NCBI GenBank assembly: GCA_021828255.1
Contig: JAKASB010000005.1
Coordinates: 4,270 to 36,708, forward strand
Direction of reading: 5' to 3'
From: a bacterium
Lineage (GTDB): Bacteria > SZUA-79 > Acidulodesulfobacterales > Acidulodesulfobacteraceae
DNA: 32,439 bases
Shown one piece after another: positions 1-9,057 of this stretch. A program made the translations under genes and the position numbers. The notes under the pieces were generated by a model. It searched no databases and was not told the DNA's origin. It was given only the letters and a program-made list of their open reading frames with translations. Every line of letters starts with the position of its first letter. Positions within the stretch are counted from its first letter, which is position 1.

Positions 1-11
1 TAAAACCTATA

Positions 12-770
12 ATGAAAAAAATAGTCGCCGTTATACCTGCCAGATATAAATCTACCAGATTTGAAGGGAAACCCCTCGCCTTAATTATGGGCAAGCCTAT
101 GATAAGGCACGTCTATGAAGGCGTTATAAAGTCCGAAATACTGTCCGACGTTATAATAGCTACTGAAGATAAGAGAATATACGATGTCTGCAGAGATTTC
201 GGAGCGCATGCGGTTATGACGAAAGATACCCATCAAACCGGCACCGACAGAATAATAGAGGCGGTAAGCAACATCGATGCGGACATCGTATTAAACGTTC
301 AAGGGGACGAGCCTTTAGTTAACTCCGAAATAATAGAAGCGTTAATAAAGCCGTTTAACGAAGGCGGCAATATTTCATATACGACCGTTAAAACCCCCAT
401 ATACTCTTACGAAGAATTTATCGATCCCAATAATGTCAAAGTTATAGTCGATAAAAATAATTTTGGAATATATTTTTCTAGAAGTCCGATTCCTTACGAC
501 AGGGGAAAAGCTGAGAGTCTTAAAGATTTTAAAGGTATATTCGGTTATAAGCATCTCGGTTTTTACGGGTACACTAAAGAATTTCTTATAGAATTTGGAA
601 AAACGGATATGTCTTATTTAGAAAAAAAAGAAATGCTGGAGCAGTTAAGGGCAATAGAAAACGGACATAGAATAAAGGTAGAAACCGTTAATATTTCTAC
701 TATTCCCGTCGATGTTCCGGACGACATAAAAAAGGTTGAAAATTTTATCTTAAAATCTTATAATAATTAG
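12..770 (+). CDS. kdsB: 3-deoxy-manno-octulosonate cytidylyltransferase
   Basis: Complete ORF; N-terminal IPARYKSTRFEGKPLA, GTDRIIEA and NVQGDEPL motifs typical of KdsB. Confidence 0.95.
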   Translation: MKKIVAVIPARYKSTRFEGKPLALIMGKPMIRHVYEGVIKSEILSDVIIATEDKRIYDVCRDFGAHAVMTKDTHQTGTDRIIEAVSNIDADIVLNVQGDEPLVNSEIIEALIKPFNEGGNISYTTVKTPIYSYEEFIDPNNVKVIVDKNNFGIYFSRSPIPYDRGKAESLKDFKGIFGYKHLGFYGYTKEFLIEFGKTDMSYLEKKEMLEQLRAIENGHRIKVETVNISTIPVDVPDDIKKVENFILKSYNN

Positions 771-813
771 CTTAAATATTTAAAAAAATTTAAAGTAAAG
801 GAGCAGTAAAAAA

Positions 814-1035
814 ATGAAAGAAGGAATACACCCTAAAATTTATCAGGCGAAAGTAAAATGCGCCTGCGGCGAGGAATTTATTACAGGCAGTACGGTTGAA
901 AAAATTCATGTCGATATATGTTCGAAATGCCATCCGTTTTATACGGGCAAGCAAAAATTTGTGGACAGTGCCGGAAGAATCGACAAATTTAACAAAAAAT
1001 ATGCCAAAACAGATAATAATAACAATAAAAAATAA
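814..1035 (+). CDS. rpmE: 50S ribosomal protein L31 (zinc-binding, Cys-containing form)
   Basis: 73 aa, [22 protein letters not shown]...[28 protein letters not shown]; upstream SD aaaggag. Confidence 0.96.
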   Translation: MKEGIHPKIYQAKVKCACGEEFITGSTVEKIHVDICSKCHPFYTGKQKFVDSAGRIDKFNKKYAKTDNNNNKK

Positions 1036-1065
1036 GAATTTTATAATATTTCCTTATATGTTTGA

Positions 1066-1776
1066 ATGGTTAAACTTATCAATTATACTTCTAAACCCGA
1101 AATCACTATCGCGACGGCAGCCAGGCTTTGCTACAGTTCTTACGGCATCGCAAAGATAGAAGCCGATTTTAATGACGGAGAAAAGGGCTTAGGAAAAGCA
1201 AGGAAATTAATTAAAAAAATCAGGGCATCAGGGCACGAGTCCGTCCTCGAACATTCTAATTTTACCTTTGGCGTAGAGAAACTTTCAAGAAGCGCTTCAC
1301 ATCAATTAGTAAGACACCGCATTGCGTCATATTCCCAGAGAAGCCAGCGTTATGTTAAAGAAGAGAAGCCTCAGTATGTTATTCCGGACTCCATAGCCCA
1401 AAATGAAGAGCTTTTGGCTAAATACAATAAGATGGTGAACGATATTTTTTCGCTGTACGGCTATTTTCTCGAAAAAGATGTTCCTGCCGAAGATGCCAGA
1501 TATCTGCTTCCCAACGCAACCGAGACCCAGATTATTTTTACTATGAATGCAAGGGAGCTTTTGCACTTTTTCAGACTGAGAGGATGTAACCGGGCGCAGT
1601 GGGAAATTAGAGCCGTAGCTCAGGAGATGTTCAAACTTGTTTATCCTATTGCTCCGTCTGTTTTTTACGGCGCCGGTCCCGCATGTGTCAGGGGAAATTG
1701 TTCCGAAGGAGAATTTTCCTGCGGAAAACCGTCGGAAGTTAGAATGTCCTGGTTAAAAGGCGGTTTTGACTTTTAA
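1066..1776 (+). CDS. thyX: FAD-dependent thymidylate synthase
   Basis: ThyX signature RHRIASYSQRSQRY (RHRxxS...S.R). Confidence 0.95.
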   Translation: MVKLINYTSKPEITIATAARLCYSSYGIAKIEADFNDGEKGLGKARKLIKKIRASGHESVLEHSNFTFGVEKLSRSASHQLVRHRIASYSQRSQRYVKEEKPQYVIPDSIAQNEELLAKYNKMVNDIFSLYGYFLEKDVPAEDARYLLPNATETQIIFTMNARELLHFFRLRGCNRAQWEIRAVAQEMFKLVYPIAPSVFYGAGPACVRGNCSEGEFSCGKPSEVRMSWLKGGFDF

Positions 1777-1823
1777 CCTTAAAAGTTTTTATATTTTCAT
1801 ACTTTTAAGAGGTGTGTCGTTAA

Positions 1824-2900
1824 ATGCTTGATGAAAATCTAATGAAAAAGGCGCTGGAATTATCTGGTAGATCAAAAGAATTATATTCGCGAATACAGGA
1901 AGAAAGTTCAAAAGGATTCAGCACGGAAATAAAAGAATTGTCCAAGCAGTACAATTTAATTAAAAAAACAGCGGAGCAATTTTCGGAATATAAGAAAACC
2001 GAAGCGGAAATAACAGATCTCGAGACATTGATTAAATCCGAGTCGGACAAGGCATTAATAGATTTAGAAAATGAAGAAATCAATTCTTTAAAAAATAAAG
2101 CGTCTAAATTAGCGGAAGGAATTAAAGATTTTTTTTCCCCGAAAGAAAATTTGCAGGATAAAGACATTTTGCTGGAAATAAGAGCCGCAACCGGCGGAGA
2201 AGAAGCGGCTCTTTTTGCTCTAGACCTTTTCAAAATGTATAATAAATATGCCTTAAGCAAGAACTTCCAATTTGAGGTGCTTTCTTTGAGTCCTTCATCT
2301 TCTGGAGGGCTGAAAGAAGCTATTGTATCGGTAAAAGGCAAAGATGCATACCGCCTTTTACAATACGAAAGCGGGGTACACAGGGTTCAGAGGATTCCCG
2401 CTACCGAAACGCAGGGAAGGGTTCATACTTCGGCGGCAACGGTAGCCGTTATGCCCGAACCGGAAGACATCGATCTTAAAATAAACAACGAGGATTTAAG
2501 AATCGACGTTTACAGGTCTTCCGGACACGGCGGGCAGAGTGTAAACACGACGGATTCAGCGGTCAGAGTTACACATATTCCTACCGGACTTGTAGTTACC
2601 TGCCAGGATGAGAAATCACAGCATAAAAACAAAGCAAAAGCTCTGAGAATACTCAGATCTAGACTCTTAAGCAGGATAGAGGCGGATAAAAAGAGCATAG
2701 AAGCGCAAAGCAGGAAAAGTATGGTAGGAAGCGGTGACAGGAGCGAAAAAATAAGAACATACAATTTTTCTCAAGGCAGAATTACGGACCACAGGGCGGG
2801 AATAACGATACACAAGCTGGGTTCTTTCATGGACGGCGCTTTAGACGAACTTTTAATACCTTTAAAGAATTATTTTGAATCTCAAAAGCAATTACAATAA
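1824..2900 (+). CDS. prfA: Peptide chain release factor 1
   Basis: 358 aa with GGQ motif (SSGHGGQSVNTTDSAVRVTHIPTG); SD agaggtg upstream. Confidence 0.96.
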   Translation: MLDENLMKKALELSGRSKELYSRIQEESSKGFSTEIKELSKQYNLIKKTAEQFSEYKKTEAEITDLETLIKSESDKALIDLENEEINSLKNKASKLAEGIKDFFSPKENLQDKDILLEIRAATGGEEAALFALDLFKMYNKYALSKNFQFEVLSLSPSSSGGLKEAIVSVKGKDAYRLLQYESGVHRVQRIPATETQGRVHTSAATVAVMPEPEDIDLKINNEDLRIDVYRSSGHGGQSVNTTDSAVRVTHIPTGLVVTCQDEKSQHKNKAKALRILRSRLLSRIEADKKSIEAQSRKSMVGSGDRSEKIRTYNFSQGRITDHRAGITIHKLGSFMDGALDELLIPLKNYFESQKQLQ

Positions 2901-3822
2901 TTATTATTATTTTGATAAAGATTTGTCCGTTTACGAATTGATCAAACGGGGTGAAACCTGTCTGAAAAATGAAAACATTCTAAACCCGTTTAACGAATCG
3001 GCGTGCATAATGAAGTATGTTCTAAGGAAAACCATAGAAGAAGTTATTATTTCTTATAACGAGAAAGTTGCCGAAAGTAAAATAAATTTATTCGAAAGAT
3101 TAATCGAAAGAAGAAGTAAGAGAGAACCGTTTGCTTATATCGTGAACAAAAAAGAGTTTTACTCTTTAGATTTTTTTGTAAGCAGGTCTGTTTTAATACC
3201 GAGACCCGATACTGAATGTTTGGTGGATGAGGCATTAAAAGAAATAAAAAGGCTTTCCGGCGCATTAAAAAGGAAAATTTACATTCTCGATATAGGAACC
3301 GGTTCGGGAGCAATTGCGATTTCTATTGCAAAGAATTCTGATAATGTTATAATTTATGCTGCCGATAACAGTATGGGAAGTCTGAATGCCGCAAGGAAAA
3401 ATATAATTGCAAACGGGGTACAGAAAAGGGTTAAGCCGGTTTATTTCGACATGCTAAAATTAAAATCGGATATAATGCCGGATATATTGTCTAATAATTT
3501 CAATAATTTCGATATAATTATTTCCAATCCTCCTTACATAGAAACCGGCGAATTGGAAATGCTGGAAGACGACATTAAACTCTATGAACCTCTTAAGGCT
3601 TTAGACGGCGGGGAAGACGGCCTAAAATTTTACAAAAAAATATTAGATACTGCCGTTAAAACTAAAAATAATAAAACTATTATTTTGGAAATAGACTGTA
3701 GAAAAAAATCGGAAATCCAGTCTTTATTTGCCGAAAAGTTTAAAAATAAAAAATTTAAGAATATAACTTTTATTAACGATTTAAATAATAAAGAAAGGGC
3801 GGTTAAAATTACATATGGATAA
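2875..3822 (+). CDS. prmC: Release factor glutamine methyltransferase
   Basis: NPPY motif (IISNPPYIETGE), SAM-binding ILDIGTGSGAIAIS; TTG start overlapping the prfA 3' end. Confidence 0.92.
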   Translation: MNLKSNYNNYYYFDKDLSVYELIKRGETCLKNENILNPFNESACIMKYVLRKTIEEVIISYNEKVAESKINLFERLIERRSKREPFAYIVNKKEFYSLDFFVSRSVLIPRPDTECLVDEALKEIKRLSGALKRKIYILDIGTGSGAIAISIAKNSDNVIIYAADNSMGSLNAARKNIIANGVQKRVKPVYFDMLKLKSDIMPDILSNNFNNFDIIISNPPYIETGELEMLEDDIKLYEPLKALDGGEDGLKFYKKILDTAVKTKNNKTIILEIDCRKKSEIQSLFAEKFKNKKFKNITFINDLNNKERAVKITYG

Positions 3823-5149
3823 AATGGTTATAGAGGGAGGATTTCCATTAGTTGGAGAGGTTTCAATAAGCGGCTCTAAAAATGCGTCCTTGCCGATAAT
3901 TGTCTCTTCGATTATGTTCGACGGTTTTGACAATGAAATAGATAATGTTCCAGACCTTGAAGATATTAAAACAATCAAAAAACTTTTAACGAGCCTTGGA
4001 GCGGAAATTAAAGAATCCGATCAACACGACAAACTAATTATAAATACATCAGGCATTAATAATTACGAGGCGCCGTATGACCTTGTAAAGACTATGAGAG
4101 CTTCCGTTCTGGTTTTAGGTCCTCTTCTTGCCAAATACAAAAAAGCGAGGGTTTCTTTGCCTGGAGGTTGTGCTATAGGCGCAAGACCAATAAATTTTCA
4201 TTTAAACGCTCTTAAATTACTGGGTGCAACCGTCGAAGTTGACCATGGTTATGTGGAGGTTTATGCGGATAAGCTTAATGGTGCAGTAATAAATTTTCCG
4301 ATTCCATCAGTGACAGGAACTGAAAACGTAATTATGGCGGCAACTCTCGCCGAGGGGGCGACTATTATAAAAAATGCCGCAAGAGAACCGGAAGTCGATG
4401 ATATGATTACTGCTCTTAATAACGGCGGAGCAGACATAAAAAGGATAGAACCCGCCGTAATTGTCGTAAACGGTGTTAAAAAACTTAACAGGTTATGTCA
4501 CCAAGTTCTTCCGGATAGAATAGAAGCTGGAACGTTTATGGCGGCATCAGCCATAACAGGAGGAGATATAGTCCTTAAAAATATAAATGTAAGCCATCTT
4601 AAGTCTGTTGTCGAAAAGCTTTCTGAAGCCGGCGCCAGGATTATTATAAATTCATCGTCTTCAATAAGAGTAAAAGGTTCCAAGGTCATTAAAAGCGTAG
4701 ATATTTCTACGGCGCCTTATCCTGATTTCCCTACTGATATGCAGGCTCAAATGATGGCGCTGATGACGCTTTCCAGCGGATTATGCGTTATTACCGAAAA
4801 TGTTTTCGAGAATAGGTTTATGCACGTGGCAGAACTTATCCGCCTCGGAGCCAATATAAAAATTAGAAATAATTTTGCAATAGTAAAAGGCATAAAGAAA
4901 CTTTCCGGCGCAGAGGTTATGGCTACGGATTTAAGAGCAAGCGCTTCGCTTGTTTTAGCGGGATTGGCTTCCTCTGATGGTTTAACCACCATTTCGAGGA
5001 TTTATCATCTGGACCGCGGCTATGAAAAAATGGAAAAAAAATTGGCTAATTTAGGCGCTATAATTTCAAGAGTTAAGGCAAGCGGCTCATCCGCCGCAGA
5101 TGTAGATGAATCTGATTTTAACGATGCGGCTTGCGGTAAGAGCGCATAG
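3815..5149 (+). CDS. murA: UDP-N-acetylglucosamine 1-carboxyvinyltransferase
   Basis: GSKNASLPI start and active-site LPGGCAIGARPI motif; overlaps the prmC end. Confidence 0.96.
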   Translation: MDKMVIEGGFPLVGEVSISGSKNASLPIIVSSIMFDGFDNEIDNVPDLEDIKTIKKLLTSLGAEIKESDQHDKLIINTSGINNYEAPYDLVKTMRASVLVLGPLLAKYKKARVSLPGGCAIGARPINFHLNALKLLGATVEVDHGYVEVYADKLNGAVINFPIPSVTGTENVIMAATLAEGATIIKNAAREPEVDDMITALNNGGADIKRIEPAVIVVNGVKKLNRLCHQVLPDRIEAGTFMAASAITGGDIVLKNINVSHLKSVVEKLSEAGARIIINSSSSIRVKGSKVIKSVDISTAPYPDFPTDMQAQMMALMTLSSGLCVITENVFENRFMHVAELIRLGANIKIRNNFAIVKGIKKLSGAEVMATDLRASASLVLAGLASSDGLTTISRIYHLDRGYEKMEKKLANLGAIISRVKASGSSAADVDESDFNDAACGKSA

Positions 5150-5150
5150 A

Positions 5151-5912
5151 ATGATGAAAACAGTACAAAATAAAAAACAGAATAAAAAGAAAAAACTCAA
5201 AATTGCCGTTCCTAAGGGAAGAGTGCTCAAAGATGCTCTTGGACTTTTAAGGAAATCCGGATACGTTAAACATCCGGATGCCGATTACGATTCAAGAAGA
5301 CTTATATTCGATTATCAAGACGACGATGTAAGTCTGCTTATAGTAAAGCCTTGGGACGTACCTACCTTTGTCGAATACGGAGCCGCCGATGCAGGAATTT
5401 CCGGCAAGGACGTTTTACTTGAGAAGCCGAGAAATGTATATGAGCCTTTAGATTTAGGCATAGGCAAATGCAGAATCGTTGTGGCGGTGGATAAAGATAT
5501 AGATATAATCGGTAAAGAAATTAAACGGGGCAGTAAAAATGCCAATGTGTCTAAAGACGATAACGATATTAAAAAAAAAATTTATTATTCGGGAACAAAT
5601 CTGCGCATTGCAACAAAATATATCCACATCACGAGGGAGTTTTTTAATAAAAAAGGAGTTTCAAACGTTCAAATTATAAAACTGTACGGCAACGTAGAAC
5701 TTGCCCCCATTTCCGGTCTGTGCGATTTTATCGTAGATCTGGTTTCGACCGGCGAAACTTTGAAACAAAATAATCTAATGCCGATAGAAGATATAGTATT
5801 TGTTACCTCGAGGCTTATAGTTAACAGGGCAAGCCTTAAAATCAATTCCGAAGAAATTGCATCTTTAATAGATAATTTAAAGGAGTATGTTAAAAAAAAT
5901 GCTGCTATTTGA
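5151..5912 (+). CDS. hisG: ATP phosphoribosyltransferase, short (catalytic) form
   Basis: KIAVPKGRVLKDALGLL, DAGISGKDVLLE, GLCDFIVDLVSTGETLKQN motifs; ends soon after the catalytic domain. ATG at 5151 preferred over the 5106 track start, which lies inside murA. Confidence 0.93.
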   Translation: MMKTVQNKKQNKKKKLKIAVPKGRVLKDALGLLRKSGYVKHPDADYDSRRLIFDYQDDDVSLLIVKPWDVPTFVEYGAADAGISGKDVLLEKPRNVYEPLDLGIGKCRIVVAVDKDIDIIGKEIKRGSKNANVSKDDNDIKKKIYYSGTNLRIATKYIHITREFFNKKGVSNVQIIKLYGNVELAPISGLCDFIVDLVSTGETLKQNNLMPIEDIVFVTSRLIVNRASLKINSEEIASLIDNLKEYVKKNAAI

Positions 5913-7194
5913 TTCAGAAAATGATGATTTTAAAGAATTTCTAAAAAAAAGAAGGCTCGGACAGTTTGACTTTTCGGATAAAATTCAGCAGGAACTTAAG
6001 ATTATACGTTCAGACATTATTTATAAAGGAGATAAAGCGTTATCCGCTTATACGAAAAAGTTTGATAAAATTAAACTGAAACCTGAGGATTTTTTAATTA
6101 AAGAAAAAGAAAAGGTAAAGTCCGTTAATTCTTTAACTAAGAACGAACGAAAAAGCATTGAGAATACAATAGGAAGGGTTTACGATTATCACTTAAGGCA
6201 AAAAATACAAACCTGGCTTTCTAATGATAATGACGGACTTATAACCGGACAGCTTGTAGCCCCCCTGCAAAGGGTCGGAATATATGTTCCGGGGGGAAAG
6301 GCGAGCTATCCATCCTCTGTTATTATGAATGCGGTTCCGGCATCCGCCGCCGGGGTTAAAGATATTATCATGGTTACTCCTCCGGGGGGTAAGTTAAGCG
6401 ATTATGTTATTGCGGCGGCAGTTTTGTGCGGCATAGAGAAAATATTTAAAATAGGCGGTTCTCAGGCTATATTTGCCCTCGCTTACGGAACTGAAACGAT
6501 TCCGCGTGTAGATAAGATAGCAGGTCCTGGAAATATCTACGTTGCTACGGCAAAAAAAATGGTTTACGGCGACGTAGGTATAGATATGATAGCGGGACCT
6601 AGCGAAATTGCTATAGTATGCGATGAATCCGCTGACCCGGAACTTGTAGCGATAGATATGATATCACAGGCGGAGCATGACGAAATGGCAATTTCTACGG
6701 TAATAAGCGATTCTCGCAAACTTATCGAAAAGATAAGACTAATTTTGCCGGAATTAATAAGAAAGGAGAAAAGAAAAGATATAATAGAAAAATCGGTAAA
6801 TTCCAATGCCTCTTTAGTATCTACCGGTTCGATAAACGAATCTATTACTATTGTCAATGAGCTTGCTCCTGAACATCTGGAGTTATACATAAAAGACCCG
6901 TTCGAGAAATTGTTTTTAATAAAAAATGCGGGAGCCGTATTTTTAGGTGGAAATACTCCGGAAGCCTTAGGCGATTATGTTGCTGGTCCAAGTCATGTTC
7001 TGCCTACCGGCGGCACCGCAAGATTTTTTTCCCCCTTAGACACCCTATCTTTTCTTAAAAGAACAAGTGTTATTTCGGCGGGACCGGATTTTTTATTAAA
7101 AAGTGCGAGTGACGTCAAATTCTTTTCGGATATTGAAGGACTCAATGCGCACGGCGAATCGGTAAGTTTTAGGGTTAAAAAGGTAAAAAAATAA
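5887..7194 (+). CDS. hisD: Histidinol dehydrogenase
   Basis: AGPSEIAI, SQAEHDEMA, APEHLELY, EALGDYVAGPSHVLPTGGTARF motifs; overlaps the hisG end (alternative ATG at 5899). Confidence 0.96.
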   Translation: MLKKMLLFDSENDDFKEFLKKRRLGQFDFSDKIQQELKIIRSDIIYKGDKALSAYTKKFDKIKLKPEDFLIKEKEKVKSVNSLTKNERKSIENTIGRVYDYHLRQKIQTWLSNDNDGLITGQLVAPLQRVGIYVPGGKASYPSSVIMNAVPASAAGVKDIIMVTPPGGKLSDYVIAAAVLCGIEKIFKIGGSQAIFALAYGTETIPRVDKIAGPGNIYVATAKKMVYGDVGIDMIAGPSEIAIVCDESADPELVAIDMISQAEHDEMAISTVISDSRKLIEKIRLILPELIRKEKRKDIIEKSVNSNASLVSTGSINESITIVNELAPEHLELYIKDPFEKLFLIKNAGAVFLGGNTPEALGDYVAGPSHVLPTGGTARFFSPLDTLSFLKRTSVISAGPDFLLKSASDVKFFSDIEGLNAHGESVSFRVKKVKK

Positions 7195-7206
7195 TAAAAA
7201 AGTCGT

Positions 7207-8298
7207 ATGTCTTCGTTAAAAATAGAAAATTTTATTAAAAACAGCGTTATTGAATTATCTGCCTATAAGATCAACGAAACTGAATCAAATGAAGCCTTAA
7301 AACTCGATGCAAACGAATCTAATTATACGCTAAGCAAAAATATTAAAAAAAGATACGCAGATTTTATAAAAGATACGCTCATAAATCTTTATCCCGATTC
7401 AGGCTCTAAAAACCTTATTAAACTGCTCGAAAAATTTTATGATACGGCGTCTAAAAATTTTATTTTCGGCAACGGCTCTGATGAACTTATATCGATTATT
7501 CTGCTAAGTCTAAAAAAAGACGTTGTTGTGAACATTCCATCCCCTTCTTTTTCTATGTACGATATTATAGCAAGATACAACGATTTAAAGATTAATCTTA
7601 TAAAACTTGACGAAAAATATTTTGACCTGCCTGAAAATATAAGCTCTAATGAAGATAAAAGTTTAAAAAAAATATTTTTTTTCAGTTACCCCAATAATCC
7701 TACGGGGAGCCATTTCGACCGTAACGTCATAATAAAACTTCTTGAAAATAAAAATAATATCGTCGTAGTAGATGAGGCGTATATATTTTTTTCAAATAAG
7801 AAGTCTTTTATAGAATATATATCAAAATACGATAACTTAATCGTTTTAAGGACTTTTTCGAAAATAGGACTTGCAGGATTAAGATTTGGGATGCTTTTTT
7901 CGGGGGATAAGCTTATAAACGAATTTAAGAAAATAAAATTGCCGTATAATATAAACTCTTTAACGTTAAGTTCCATCGAATTTTTTTTAAATAATTTTGA
8001 CGAATTTGATAAAAATATAAAAAAGACGATTAAACAGAGAGATAAATTATATTCTGCCCTGAATAAATTTAATTATATTCATGTTTATCCGTCTGATGCC
8101 AATTTTGTGTTGATAAAGTTGAAAGATAAAAAATTAAAAAATAAATTTGACGGGTTTCTTAGGGACAACAATATAATAATAAGAAGTTTTACGGGAAATA
8201 TGAGGTTATTTTATAGAATAACCGTCGGTATGCCCGCCGAGAATAAAAAACTGGTGGACTATTTTAAAAGTTTTTCCGGGGAAAATAATTTTATATAA
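7207..8298 (+). CDS. hisC: Histidinol-phosphate aminotransferase
   Basis: Class I/II aminotransferase; YPNNPTGS, VDEAYIFF, PLP lysine motif TFSKIGLAGLRFGML; his-operon context. Confidence 0.93.
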   Translation: MSSLKIENFIKNSVIELSAYKINETESNEALKLDANESNYTLSKNIKKRYADFIKDTLINLYPDSGSKNLIKLLEKFYDTASKNFIFGNGSDELISIILLSLKKDVVVNIPSPSFSMYDIIARYNDLKINLIKLDEKYFDLPENISSNEDKSLKKIFFFSYPNNPTGSHFDRNVIIKLLENKNNIVVVDEAYIFFSNKKSFIEYISKYDNLIVLRTFSKIGLAGLRFGMLFSGDKLINEFKKIKLPYNINSLTLSSIEFFLNNFDEFDKNIKKTIKQRDKLYSALNKFNYIHVYPSDANFVLIKLKDKKLKNKFDGFLRDNNIIIRSFTGNMRLFYRITVGMPAENKKLVDYFKSFSGENNFI

Positions 8299-8306
8299 AA
8301 TAAATA

Positions 8307-8315
8307 TGCTATAAT
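8307..8315 (+). promoter_or_regulatory. Candidate extended -10 promoter element (TGC-TATAAT) upstream of hisB
   Basis: TGCTATAAT 36 bp before the hisB ATG in the hisC-hisB gap; no good -35 seen. Confidence 0.45.
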
Positions 8316-8350
8316 AATTATTGATAATTATTGGGTTTTAAGGCAAAAAT

Positions 8351-9052
8351 ATGGAAAAAACTAAACTGAAAAAAGATACAGAAGCTAAGAAAGTTAGGTC
8401 TAAAGGACGCAAAGGAAATTTTGCAAGAAAAACAACCGAGACCGATATTAAACTTTCGCTGAATATCGACGGGAAGGGCGAGTGCAGAATCGATTCCGGA
8501 GTACCGTTTTTTAACCATATGCTCGAACAATTTTCGAAGCATTCCGGCTTCGACATTTCCCTTAATGCAAAAGGCGATATAGGGGTTGACCTCCATCATC
8601 TTGTAGAAGATGCAGGAATTGTCATAGGCGGTGCATTAAAGGAATTATCGGGAGATAAAAAGGGTATTAAAAGATTTGGCTTCGCTTCTGTTCCTATGGA
8701 CGAAGCGCTTGTCCGGTCGTCCGTCGATTTTTGCGGGAGAGCTTTTTTTGTTTATAAATTTATGGGCGAAGATATATCCCAATCCGAAAAAGAACTTCCG
8801 TCACCTCTTTGGCCGCTTTCTAAACAGGAATCGAGGGAAATCCTTGTCGATAAATTTTTTTACGTGTATTCAAATATATTTTTTGAAGCATTATGCAAAA
8901 ACGCTCTTATAAATTTACATATAAATATTGAATACGGCTCAAATGTTCACCATATGGTAGAAGCGATATTTAAATCAACCGGCAGAGCCATATCGGATGC
9001 GCTTAAAATAGTAAATAATCACGGGATACCTTCGACAAAAGGAAGCATTTAG
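8351..9052 (+). CDS. hisB: Imidazoleglycerol-phosphate dehydratase (with basic N-terminal extension)
   Basis: RKTTETDIKLSLNIDGKG, VPFFNHMLEQFSKHSGFD, DLHHLVEDAGI, NVHHMVEAIFKSTGRA motifs. Confidence 0.95.
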   Translation: MEKTKLKKDTEAKKVRSKGRKGNFARKTTETDIKLSLNIDGKGECRIDSGVPFFNHMLEQFSKHSGFDISLNAKGDIGVDLHHLVEDAGIVIGGALKELSGDKKGIKRFGFASVPMDEALVRSSVDFCGRAFFVYKFMGEDISQSEKELPSPLWPLSKQESREILVDKFFYVYSNIFFEALCKNALINLHINIEYGSNVHHMVEAIFKSTGRAISDALKIVNNHGIPSTKGSI

Positions 9053-9057
9053 AAGAA

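Noticed and set aside
896-1159. 87-aa ORF overlapping rpmE and thyX
   Set aside because: Alternate frame of two confident genes.
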